A DNA stretch of 64,000 nucleotides, taken from positions 1 through 64,000 of the forward strand of contig PABA01000098.1 in NCBI GenBank assembly GCA_002699025.1, given 5' to 3'. The DNA is from Sandaracinus sp. (GTDB lineage Bacteria > Myxococcota_A > Polyangia > Polyangiales > Houyiibacteriaceae). The number at the start of each line of letters is the position of its first letter. Positions within the stretch are counted from its first letter, which is position 1. Of the stretch, positions 11,014 to 19,992 are shown piece by piece. The translations under genes were made by a program, and so were the position numbers. The notes beneath the pieces are model-generated. The model saw only the letters and a program-made list of their open reading frames with translations. It did no database searches and had not been told where the DNA came from.

Positions 11014-11282
11014 GCGCGCTCGATACCACGTCCATCGCGGTGGCGGTAGGAGGTCCCTCGCGAGGCGGCGAGGTCGCGGTGAGCGTCCTCGACTGGGGGC
11101 GTCGACTCCCCGCGCGTTTCGGGCCCGGAGGCTCCTCGTGGTCATGGCCCATAGCCACGCGAAACGCTCGAGCAGGGGCCGCGCGATCTCCTCCCGATCG
11201 CCTGCGCTTCGCCTCCCGGGTGCGGAAGCGCGGCCGAGGTGTGGTCTGCCGTGCTTGTTCCGTCGCTTCTACCGAAACTCTC

Positions 11283-11311
11283 TTGGACTTCTAACCCAAA
11301 TGTCGTAGAAC
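11283..11311 (+). promoter_or_regulatory. Putative sigma70-type promoter for the Lys-rich protein gene
   Basis: TTGGAC at 11283-11288, a 17-base spacer, then TAGAAC at 11306-11311, in a local island of lower GC content. The implied transcript would start near 11318 and have a leader of almost 290 bases before the ATG at 11606. Confidence 0.5.
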
Positions 11312-11488
11312 GCTTCCCAAACGGGGGAGCAGCGTATCGCTCGACTCCGGACCGAGTCTCCACCGGGTTCCACGGCTGGACTCGGCTGCCATGGTTCTTC
11401 TGGCGCACCTCTCCGGTTGCCTCGCGCAGGCCCGGGAGAGCGAACCTCACCCGCGAAGACCACCTTCGCTTCCACCCTAGACAGAACC

Positions 11489-11525
11489 CGAACCCCACCG
11501 CATCGAACCCCACCGCATCGAACCC
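11489..11525. repeat. 15-bp tandem repeat in the leader
   Basis: cgaaccccaccgcat occurs at 11489-11503 and 11504-11518, with a third partial copy at 11519-11525. It lies in the predicted 5' leader of the Lys-rich protein gene. It may be a simple slippage repeat. Confidence 0.7.
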
Positions 11526-11605
11526 AATGCCTCCCCGCCGGCGCCGCCCCATCCCGGGCGCCGCGCGCCGGCGCGCGAGGCTACGCAAGACGAAGGAAAC
11601 GACCG

Positions 11606-12100
11606 ATGGCCAAGGCCCGAAAGACGAGCTCGAAGAAGTCGACCAAGAAGTCCTCCGGGGGACGCGGCAGCAAGGAGGCGATCGAGAAGCGCCGCGTGGC
11701 GCGCCAGCTGAACGCGCTCCTCACGGGGGGAAGCTCGAAGAAGCCCAAGCTCGACGGCCGCACCGAGGCGCGCCGGAAGCGGCTCGTGAAGGAGCTCAAG
11801 GAGGGCAAGCGCGGCAAGGCGCTCGATCCGATCAAGGTCGTCCAGCACACGAACGACCTCCTCGAGATCGGCGAGACGATCTCCTCGCTCAAGAAGCAGG
11901 GCGTCAAGCCGCGCAAGACCGAGATCAACGACGAGATCGCGGAGATCGTGAAGCGCGCGCAGAGCGCCTACGAGTTCCACCCGAACGCCTGGCGCATGCT
12001 GGGTCTGCGGGTCGACGCCGAGGGCGAGATCCAGAAGCGGACCCGCCGGCGCACGGCCGCGAAGAAGACGCGGAAGACGACCAAGAAGAAGAAGAGCTGA
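11606..12100 (+). CDS. Lysine-rich hypothetical protein (164 aa)
   Basis: Unrecognised. Residues 1-20 (AKARKTSSKKSTKKSS) and the C-terminus (KKTRKTTKKKKS) are highly basic, as in histone-H1-like or ribosome-associated tails. The central part (about 40-140) is predicted helical, with alternating charged residues and a relatively conserved-looking KTEINDEIAEIVKRAQSAY stretch. The ATG at 11606 has gaaggaaac upstream; a longer frame starting at 11417 lacks such support. It is followed about 165 bp later by tRNA-Cys. Nucleic-acid binding is a reasonable guess from charge only. Confidence 0.75.
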   Translation: MAKARKTSSKKSTKKSSGGRGSKEAIEKRRVARQLNALLTGGSSKKPKLDGRTEARRKRLVKELKEGKRGKALDPIKVVQHTNDLLEIGETISSLKKQGVKPRKTEINDEIAEIVKRAQSAYEFHPNAWRMLGLRVDAEGEIQKRTRRRTAAKKTRKTTKKKKS

Positions 12101-12265
12101 ACCGCCGGCGGAGCGGAGCGCGTCGTCGGCCACCGACCCGCCCCCACCTCGGGGCCGGGGCCCGGTCCCTCGGCGGCGCCGCTCCGCCCGTCGGACGCCG
12201 CCGGGTCCGCACGCGAAATTTCTTCTTGCGAACTCGGCGCCCCGATGGCACGACAACGTCCCTTC

Positions 12266-12340
12266 GGCGCCGTGGCCAAGTGGTAAGGCAGAGGTTTGCA
12301 AAACCTCCATTCACCGGTTCGAATCCGGTCGGCGCCTCCA
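12266..12340 (+). tRNA. tRNA-Cys (GCA)
   Basis: Acceptor stem GGCGCCG (12266-12272) pairs with CGGCGCC (12330-12336). The discriminator is T at 12337, as expected for tRNA-Cys, followed by an encoded CCA (12338-12340). The anticodon stem gaggt/acctc encloses the loop ttGCAaa, with anticodon GCA at 12298-12300. The T arm is ccggTTCGAATccgg. A terminator follows at once, so it appears to be the last or only product of its transcript. Confidence 0.97.
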
Positions 12341-12373
12341 AAAACGCGGCTGCATCATGCAGCCGCGTTTTTT
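12341..12373 (+). terminator. Rho-independent terminator after tRNA-Cys
   Basis: An 11-bp perfect stem (acgcggctgca / tgcagccgcgt, 12344-12354 and 12358-12368) with a 3-base loop and a run of six T from 12368 to 12373. Confidence 0.95.
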
Positions 12374-12581
12374 CGTTCTGCCCCCCGACCCGCGGACCTG
12401 TACGGCGAAGGATGGCCCGGGCTGAGCGCGAGGCATCCGGGCACGCCGGGTTCCCGCGAGGCTTCGCGGTGCGGAGGCCACGGCGTCGCCACGAAGCGCC
12501 CTTCCCGGGCGCAGCGCGCCGCCTGCCCGCCGAAGACCCGCGCCGGCTCGAACTCCCAGGCAGCGGTACTAATCTCCGTGG

Positions 12582-15083
12582 ATGCCCGCCCCGGACCGTC
12601 CCCCTGCGCCCGCGGCTGCGCGCCGGGCCGCGCGCTGGGTGCTCGGCGGGATCGTCGCCGGCGGCGCGCTCGCCCTGGCGGACTACGGCGCGCTCTGGCT
12701 CTGGCTGAGCGGCTGGGACCTCCGGCTCGACGCGCTCTGGCGGCTGGGGGCGCTCCTCCTCGCCGCCGGCGCCGCCCTCGGCGCCCTCGGCGCGGCGCTG
12801 GACCACGTCGCCACGCGCCTGCCCCCGCGGCTCCGCGCCCTCCCCTTCGCGCTCGCCGCGGCACCCGCGCTGGCGGCCCTCGTCCAGGCGGCCCTCGGGA
12901 CCCGGCTCCTCGGCGGGCTCGGCCGCCCCGCGGCCCTCGCGCTCCACGCCGGCGCTCAGCTCGGCCTCGTCGGCGCCCTCGCGCTCCTCGCGCACACCGG
13001 CGGACCGCGCCGCCCCCTCCCCCGCCGCCTGGCCCTCGCCTCGCTGCTGGTCGCCCTCGTCCTGCTCACGAAGCTCGACCAGCGCCTCTTCCCACGCCTC
13101 TACGCGCCCTTCCACGCGGCCCTCGCCGCCGCCGCCTTCCTCGCCGCCGCCGGCGCCCTCGTCCTCGCCGCCCGCGAGTGGCCTCGCCTCGCCCGGGCGG
13201 CCACCCCCCGCCGCGCCGCCGCCGCGGGCGCCGTCCTCGCGCTCCTCCTCGCCCTCGACCTCGCCACGCTCCCCGGCTCGCACGACGTCCGCGTCGCCCT
13301 GCAGGACCCCCACGCCTCCACCACCCGCTCGCTCATGCACGCCCTGGCGCCGCTCGTGCGCCCGGCGCCCCCACGCGCCGCGCCCATCGACGCCGGCGCC
13401 GCGAGCGCCCGCTGGGCCGAAGGCCCCGCCCTGCCCGGCGCCCACCTCGTGCTCGTGACGATCGACGCGCTCCGCGCCGACCACCTCGGCGCCTACGGAG
13501 ACCGTCGGGAGCTCACCCCCGCCATGGACGCCCTGGCGGGCCGCGGCCTCCTCTTCGAGCGCGCCTACGCTCCGGCGCCCCACAGCAGCCACTCGCTCGC
13601 CGGCCTCATGCTCGGCGTCCACGTGCAGCCCCGGCTCCGGCAGGGCCTCTCCCTCCCCCGGACGACCCTGACGGCGCGCCTGAACGACGCCGGCTACCAC
13701 ACGGCCGGCTTCTACCCCGACGCCATCTTCCACACCGACGGCGACGCGCTCGCCCCCCTCCGCGAGCGCGAGCTCGACTTCGTCCGCCGCGAGCGCCGCC
13801 CCTTCGACGCGCCCCGACTGACCGACGCCGTGCTGCGCGAGGCCGACCGGGTCGCGGCGCGGGGGGAGCCGCCGACCTTCTTCTGGGTCCACTACTTCGA
13901 CGTCCACGAGCCCTACCGGGCCGACGAGCTCGGGGACACGCCGGCGCTCCGCTACGCCTCCGAGGTCGCCCGCGTGGACCGCGCCCTCGCCCGCCTCCTC
14001 GAGGGGCTCGAGGCGCGGCTGGAGCGCCCGCTCGTGATCGGGCTGAGCGCCGACCACGGCGAGGAGCTCCGCGACCACGGCGGCGTCTACCACGGCTCCA
14101 CCCTCTACGAGGAGCAGGTCCGCGTGCCCCTCCTCCTCGTCGCCCCCGGCCTCGCGCCCCGCCGCGTGACCGAGCCCGTCGAGCTCATCGACCTCGGCCC
14201 GAGCCTCCTGGCGCTCGTCGGCGTGGCGCCCGGGCCGCGGATGGAGGGCGCCGACCTCCGGGTCGCCGCCGCGGGGGGCGGGCTGCCGGGCCGCGCCCGC
14301 GCCGCCCTGGAGGACCAGCGCATGTGGGTGGAGGGCGACGACAAGCTGATCGTCGATCTCCGGCGGGGCACGCTCGAGCTCTACGACCTCGCCGCGGATC
14401 CGGGCGAGCGGCGGAGCCGCGCCGACGCCGAGCCCGCGCTGGCCGAGGCGCTCCACGCCCGCGTCCGCGGCTGGCTCGCGAGCCTCGAGCGGGGCGATCC
14501 GCGCGAGCGGGTGCTGGCCCTGGCGCGCGCCGGCGACCGGCATGCGGCCGGAGCGCTCGCCGAGCGCGTCGCCCGGGAGGGGCCCCGGCCCGAGTGGGTG
14601 CGCCTCCTCGGTGAGCTGGGCGACGACGCCGCGCTCGAGACGCTCCGCGCCCAGCGCGCAGAGGGCCGCGCCGGCGCCGAGCTCGCGATCGCGCGGGGGC
14701 GGCTCGGCGATCGCGCCGTGCGACCCGCGCTCGAGCGCCTCCTCCGCGCCGAGACGCCGACGCTCCGCTGGCGGGCCGCGGCGGCCCTCCGCGCCCTCGG
14801 CGAGCGCCCGCCGGCGAGCGCGCTCCTGCTCGGCGCGCGGCGCGCGAGCTCCCTGGAGGAGCGGCGCGCCTTCGTCACGGCCCTCGGCGAGAGCGAGGAT
14901 CCCCGCGCGACCGGCGCCCTCCTGGCGCTCCTGCCGGACCTCCGCCTGCGCGTCTCCGTCATCGAGGCGCTCGGCGCCCGCGGCGACCGGCGCGCCCAGC
15001 CGGCCCTCGCGCGCCTCGCCCGCGGCACCTCCCGACAGGACGTACGGGGCGCGCTCGACGCCGCCCTCCCCCGCCTCCAGTGA
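12582..15083 (+). CDS. Membrane-anchored sulfatase-like hydrolase with C-terminal HEAT-like repeats
   Basis: 833 aa. Residues 18-225 hold about six hydrophobic segments. Residues 285-600 form a sulfatase/alkaline-phosphatase-fold domain: metal site LVTIDALRADHLGAYG (Asp295, Asp300), WVHYFDVHEPY, and SADHGEELRDHG. The position of the nucleophile reads SSHSL from Ser335, so a Ser stands where Cys or Ser is normal, but the Arg of CxPxR is replaced by Leu. That casts doubt on classic sulfatase chemistry; phosphatase, phosphotransferase or phosphodiesterase activity is possible. Residues 640-833 are Ala/Arg/Leu-rich helical repeats of about 30 residues resembling HEAT/PBS repeats. ATG at 12582 with a weak RBS. 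The gene stands alone, between the tRNA terminator and a convergent flavoprotein gene. Confidence 0.85.
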   Translation: MPAPDRPPAPAAARRAARWVLGGIVAGGALALADYGALWLWLSGWDLRLDALWRLGALLLAAGAALGALGAALDHVATRLPPRLRALPFALAAAPALAALVQAALGTRLLGGLGRPAALALHAGAQLGLVGALALLAHTGGPRRPLPRRLALASLLVALVLLTKLDQRLFPRLYAPFHAALAAAAFLAAAGALVLAAREWPRLARAATPRRAAAAGAVLALLLALDLATLPGSHDVRVALQDPHASTTRSLMHALAPLVRPAPPRAAPIDAGAASARWAEGPALPGAHLVLVTIDALRADHLGAYGDRRELTPAMDALAGRGLLFERAYAPAPHSSHSLAGLMLGVHVQPRLRQGLSLPRTTLTARLNDAGYHTAGFYPDAIFHTDGDALAPLRERELDFVRRERRPFDAPRLTDAVLREADRVAARGEPPTFFWVHYFDVHEPYRADELGDTPALRYASEVARVDRALARLLEGLEARLERPLVIGLSADHGEELRDHGGVYHGSTLYEEQVRVPLLLVAPGLAPRRVTEPVELIDLGPSLLALVGVAPGPRMEGADLRVAAAGGGLPGRARAALEDQRMWVEGDDKLIVDLRRGTLELYDLAADPGERRSRADAEPALAEALHARVRGWLASLERGDPRERVLALARAGDRHAAGALAERVAREGPRPEWVRLLGELGDDAALETLRAQRAEGRAGAELAIARGRLGDRAVRPALERLLRAETPTLRWRAAAALRALGERPPASALLLGARRASSLEERRAFVTALGESEDPRATGALLALLPDLRLRVSVIEALGARGDRRAQPALARLARGTSRQDVRGALDAALPRLQ

Positions 15084-15126
15084 GGGGCCGCCGAGCCGTC
15101 GCCCGTCGCGCCCCGGCGAGGCTCCT

Positions 15127-16406
<1,280 letters not shown>

Positions 16407-16407
<1 letters not shown>

Positions 16408-17153
16408 CACTCGCCTCCCGCGTCGACGCCGGCGTCCGTCCCCGCGTCTTCCACGCCCGCGTCCTCCGGACCGGCGTCCTCCGCGCCCGCGTCCTCCGCG
16501 CCCGCGTCCTCCACGAAGCGCGGCACGCAGTCCCCGTCCACGCAGCTCTCCCGGAAATCGCAGCTCCGGTTGCACTCGCCGCAGTGGGCCCGGTCACTCG
16601 TCAGATCCACGCACTCGGTCGCGAAGTCCCCGACGCAGCAGGTCGAGCTCGCCGTGCCCTCGCAGGGCTCCCGCGCGTCGCCGCAGCGGCAGCGACCGCC
16701 ATCGCAGCGGTCCGCCTGGAGCGGGTCGCAGGCCTCCCCGCAGGCGCCACAATCGTTCGCGTCGAGCTCGAGGTTCGCGCAGTAGCGGTCGTTCCGCTCG
16801 GGCGGGTTCGCCGGACAGCAGAAGCTCTCCGAGTCGCCACCGCAGCCGAGCTCGAAGTCCCCGCAGACGCAGCTCCCGCGCACGCACTCGGTCCCCCGCC
16901 CGTCGGCGCAGACGATGCCGCAGCCGCCGCAGTTCTCGTCGTCCGCGAGCACGTCGATGCAGCGCAGCTCCCCCTCCACCTCGCAGCACGCCTCGCTCGC
17001 GGCGCAACTCATGGGGCAGGTCGGCCCGGAGTCGCGCTCTCCGCCGGCGTCCTCGGCGCCGGCGTCGGAGCCCGCGTCCACGGCGGCTCCGTCGTCGTCT
17101 CCGCAAGCCAGCACGAACGCTCCCGCGAGGAGCAGCACCGCGACGCGCGTCAT
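16407..17153 (-). CDS. Cys-rich lipoprotein with C-terminal Asp-Ala-Gly tail
   Basis: 248 aa. Signal peptide [17 protein letters not shown] with a lipobox ending at Cys17, then a CGDDDG anchor. The middle has four or five repeats of about 45 residues rich in Cys (patterns such as [29 protein letters not shown]), probably disulfide-bonded. The C-terminus is a run of EDAG/DAG units. Such surface lipoproteins are common in Myxococcota; their function is unknown. It starts at ATG 17153 and its stop overlaps the flavoprotein start. Membrane attachment is expected from the lipobox. Confidence 0.88.
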
Positions 17154-17327
17154 GGTCTCGACGATAGCAGCCCGCGCGCGCGGCGCATGGCCCACGCGCG
17201 CCTCCCGCTCCTGCACGCGGGTCGGGGCGTCGGCGCGCCCGGTCGACGAGGCGAGGATCGCCCGACCGAGGGGAGCCCGGCCGAGGCCCGGGCCTGGCGG
17301 GCGAGCTCCACGGAACCGGCTCCGGCG

Positions 17328-18224
17328 TCAGGGCCGCGGGAACCCGCGCACGACCTGGAGCCCTCGCTCGCCCGGCCGCACCACCGCGATCAGCTCACCG
17401 CCCCGCACCAGCGCGCTCTCCGCCGCCTCGACGTCCCCCTCCACGGCCGCCGGATCCACCGGCCGCCCATGGCGCGCGTCCACCTCCGCCGCCTCCGTGG
17501 CCTCGAGCCGCGGGAGCACCCGCCCCGCCGCCTCCGCCAGCGAGAGGAGCGGCGGCCCTGGCGGCCCCCCGAGCGCCGCCAACGCGACCGCCTCGTCCAG
17601 CCCGAACGCGCCGCTCGCCGTGCGCCGGAGCGCCGTCAGGTGCCCCACCGTCCCGAGCGCCTCCGCGAGGTCCCGCCCGAGCGAACGCACGTAGTAGCCC
17701 TTCCCGCAGCGGAGCCGGAGCTCGAGCGTGTCCCCGTCGAGCGCCAGCACCTCGAGCGCGTCGAGCCGCACCTCGCGCACGGGCGCCTCGACCGCCTCGC
17801 CCTTCCGCACCTTCGCGTGGAGCCGCTCCCCGCCCACCTTGATCGCGCTCACCTTCGGGGCCCGCTGCGGGTGCGTACCGACGAAGCGCGCCGCCACCTC
17901 CCGCACCGCCTCCAGCGCGAGCGTCGGCACCGCCGCCTCGCCCACGACCTCGCCGTCTGCGTCCAGGCTCGCCGTCGCCACGCCGAGCTTCAGCGTCGCC
18001 TCGTAGGCCTTGTCCGCGGCCGTCAACCAGGGCACGAGCTTGGTCGCCCGCCCCACGGCGAGCACGAGCACCCCGGTCGCCATCGGATCCAGCGTGCCCG
18101 CGTGGCCCACCTGCCGCGTGCCGAAGGCCTTCCGCCCGCGCGCGACCACGTCGTGCGAGGTCGGCCCGCGCGGCTTGTCCACGATCGCGACCCCGTGCAC
18201 GGGGCTCGGCTTGCGGCGTCCCAC
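17328..18224 (-). CDS. truB: tRNA pseudouridine(55) synthase
   Basis: 298 aa. Makes pseudouridine at position 55 in the T loop of tRNAs. The catalytic motif GHAGTLDPMATGVL contains the essential Asp, and the family motif KPRGPTSHD lies near the N-terminus, with YVRSLGRDLAEALG later. The C-terminus ends with a small PUA-like segment (about 245-298). The GTG start is 6 bases after the nrnA stop. It is the last gene of the rimP-nusA-ylxR-infB-ylxP-rbfA-nrnA-truB cluster. Confidence 0.97.
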   Translation of the reverse strand: MGRRKPSPVHGVAIVDKPRGPTSHDVVARGRKAFGTRQVGHAGTLDPMATGVLVLAVGRATKLVPWLTAADKAYEATLKLGVATASLDADGEVVGEAAVPTLALEAVREVAARFVGTHPQRAPKVSAIKVGGERLHAKVRKGEAVEAPVREVRLDALEVLALDGDTLELRLRCGKGYYVRSLGRDLAEALGTVGHLTALRRTASGAFGLDEAVALAALGGPPGPPLLSLAEAAGRVLPRLEATEAAEVDARHGRPVDPAAVEGDVEAAESALVRGGELIAVVRPGERGLQVVRGFPRP

Positions 18225-18230
18225 CTGCGC

Positions 18231-19208
18231 TCAGCCCGCGAGGAGGTCGCGGATCACACCCCGCGCCTTCGCCTCGGTCTCCTCGAGGCTCGCGTCCACC
18301 TGCGCGCCGGCCGCGGCCCGATGACCGCCGCCGTTCAGCGCCACGGCCACCTTCGATACGTCCACGTCGCCGCTCGAGCGCAGGCTCACCTTCGTCTCGA
18401 TGCGCTGCCCATCGTCCGAGGGGTACTCCCAGAGCAGGAGCGCCACCTCCACGCCGCGGAGCATGCGTCCGTAGTTCACCATGCCCTCGACCATGTCGTC
18501 GTCCGCGCCGTGCCGTTCGAGCATCGCGCGTGTCACCCGCAGCACGGCGAGCTGGCCGTCGCAGTCCATCTCGAGCGTCTCGAGGATCGCGCCGAGCAGC
18601 GCCAGGCGCTCCTGCGGCCACCCCTCGAAGAGCTCGTAGGCGGTCACCCACGGATCGGCGCCCCGCTCGAGCAGCTCGGCGCCGAGGCGCAGCGTCTTCG
18701 GCCGGGTGGTGCCGTAGCGGAAGCCCCCCGTGTCGGCGACGATGGCCGCGTAGAGCGGCGTCGCGGCCGCCTCGGGGACGGGGCGGAGCTCGAGCTCCTC
18801 GGCGAGGTCCATCACCACCTCGCCCGTCGCGCAGGCCTCGATGTCGCGCACCACCACGTCCCCGACGTCGTCGTGCGCCGCGTGGTGGTCGATGACGACG
18901 AGCGGCCCGCGCACGTCCTGGCCGGGGAGGCCCCGCGGCAGGAGCGCCTTCGCCGCCGTGTCCATCACCCAGGTCGCGTCGTAGCGCGCCCCCTCGGGGA
19001 TCGTGTCGACGGGCTCGCTCCCCGCCAGGAACTGCAGGTTCAGGGCGAGCGGCTCGGGCACCCAGACGAGCACGTCCTTGCCGAGCGCGCGGAAGATGGC
19101 GGCCAGCCCGAGGGCGCTCCCGAGCGCGTCGGCGTCCGGGCGACGGTGACAGGTGATGAGGAAGGACTGGCCCTCCTTCAGCAGCTCGAGGGCGCGCTCA
19201 CGGCTCAT
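18231..19208 (-). CDS. nrnA: DHH-family phosphoesterase, NrnA-like oligoribonuclease / pAp phosphatase
   Basis: 325 aa. The DHH domain has the metal-binding motifs CHRRPDADALGS, VMDTA and VVIDHH. The DHHA1 domain ends with NGGGHRAAAGA. NrnA degrades short RNA oligomers and 3'-phosphoadenosine 5'-phosphate in bacteria lacking Orn. The position between rbfA and truB is conserved in many phyla. The ATG start overlaps the rbfA end by 11 bases. Confidence 0.94.
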   Translation of the reverse strand: MSRERALELLKEGQSFLITCHRRPDADALGSALGLAAIFRALGKDVLVWVPEPLALNLQFLAGSEPVDTIPEGARYDATWVMDTAAKALLPRGLPGQDVRGPLVVIDHHAAHDDVGDVVVRDIEACATGEVVMDLAEELELRPVPEAAATPLYAAIVADTGGFRYGTTRPKTLRLGAELLERGADPWVTAYELFEGWPQERLALLGAILETLEMDCDGQLAVLRVTRAMLERHGADDDMVEGMVNYGRMLRGVEVALLLWEYPSDDGQRIETKVSLRSSGDVDVSKVAVALNGGGHRAAAGAQVDASLEETEAKARGVIRDLLAG

Positions 19209-19602
19209 GCGCCGCCTCCTCTTCCTCGGGCGCGTCCTGCGCGTCCCGCTCCTCGGAGAGCTCGTCGAAGATGCGCTCGAGGCGCTCGACGCGATCGACC
19301 TGCTCGTCCCAGAAGAACTCGAGGTCCACGGCCCGCCGGAGCTTCAGCTTCGCGGCCAGCTCCCGACGCAGGAACCCGCTGGCCCGCGTGAGCGCCGCCA
19401 CCACGCGCTGCTTCCGGCGGGCGTCCGCCTCCTGCAGCACGCGCACGTAGACGCGCGCGAGCGAGAGGTCGTCGGTGACGCGCACGGCGCTGACGACCAC
19501 GTCCTTCGCGCCCGGATCCCGCACGCGGCCGCGCAGCAAGAGCTCGGAGAGCTCGGCCCGCAGCCGCTCGGCCACCCGATCGGCGCGCCTCGGCTCGCTC
19601 AC
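19198..19602 (-). CDS. rbfA: Ribosome-binding factor A
   Basis: 134 aa, typical for RbfA, which binds immature 30S subunits and helps 16S rRNA 5'-end maturation. KH-like fold signatures include RRADRVAERLRAELSELL at the N-terminus and VVVSAVRVTDDLSLARVYV in the core. The acidic C-terminus (EEEEAAHEP) is an extension. GTG start in a GTGA overlap with the preceding DUF503 gene. Confidence 0.95.
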   Translation of the reverse strand: MSEPRRADRVAERLRAELSELLLRGRVRDPGAKDVVVSAVRVTDDLSLARVYVRVLQEADARRKQRVVAALTRASGFLRRELAAKLKLRRAVDLEFFWDEQVDRVERLERIFDELSEERDAQDAPEEEEAAHEP

Positions 19603-19976
19603 GCGCCCTCCTCGGCGAAGGCGTCCCAGTCCCCGAGCACGGGGCCGGCCTCCCCGGCGGCCCGGGGGACGGTCGCGTCCTCGAAGGGCCCCGCGTGGAG
19701 CCGCTGCGTGGCCCGTCGCGTCACGGGCGCCAGCCCGAGCGACTCGACGTACTGCGCGACCCGCTCGAGCATCGCGTCCACCTGCGCGCCATCGTTCGAC
19801 ACCATCGCGAAGGCGACCACGCTTTCGTCATGGCTGTCCAGCGAGCCCACCTCGGCGGCCGAGACCGGGAAGCGCTGGCGCGTGCGCTCGAGGACGCGAC
19901 GCACGACGCCACGCTTCTCCTTCAAGGAGTTCACGCCCGGAAGGGCGAGGGCGAGACGACACACCCCGACGACCAT
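19599..19976 (-). CDS. DUF503 family protein (YlxP-like)
   Basis: 125 aa small protein of the DUF503/YlxP family that regularly lies between infB and rbfA. Recognised from VGVCRLALALPGVNSLKEKR and SHDESVVAFAMVSND. Its role is not established; a part in ribosome or RNA function is suggested by the operon. An adjacent GTG at 19979 is an alternative start. The RBS (gggag) is 8 bases from the GTG and 11 from the ATG. A C-terminal extension beyond residue 100 is not typical of the family. Confidence 0.9.
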   Translation of the reverse strand: MVVGVCRLALALPGVNSLKEKRGVVRRVLERTRQRFPVSAAEVGSLDSHDESVVAFAMVSNDGAQVDAMLERVAQYVESLGLAPVTRRATQRLHAGPFEDATVPRAAGEAGPVLGDWDAFAEEGA

Positions 19977-19992
19977 CACCTGGCGTTCTCCC

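Larger units (their letters stand above)
11014..11605. other. Divergent intergenic region between acnA and the Lys-rich protein
   Basis: 592 bp with an island (about 11265-11345) less GC-rich than its surroundings. That island holds a good sigma70-like promoter toward the right (see 11283-11311). It must also contain the acnA promoter on the other strand, which I could not identify. A 15-bp tandem repeat lies at 11489-11525. No RNA gene recognised. Confidence 0.6.
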
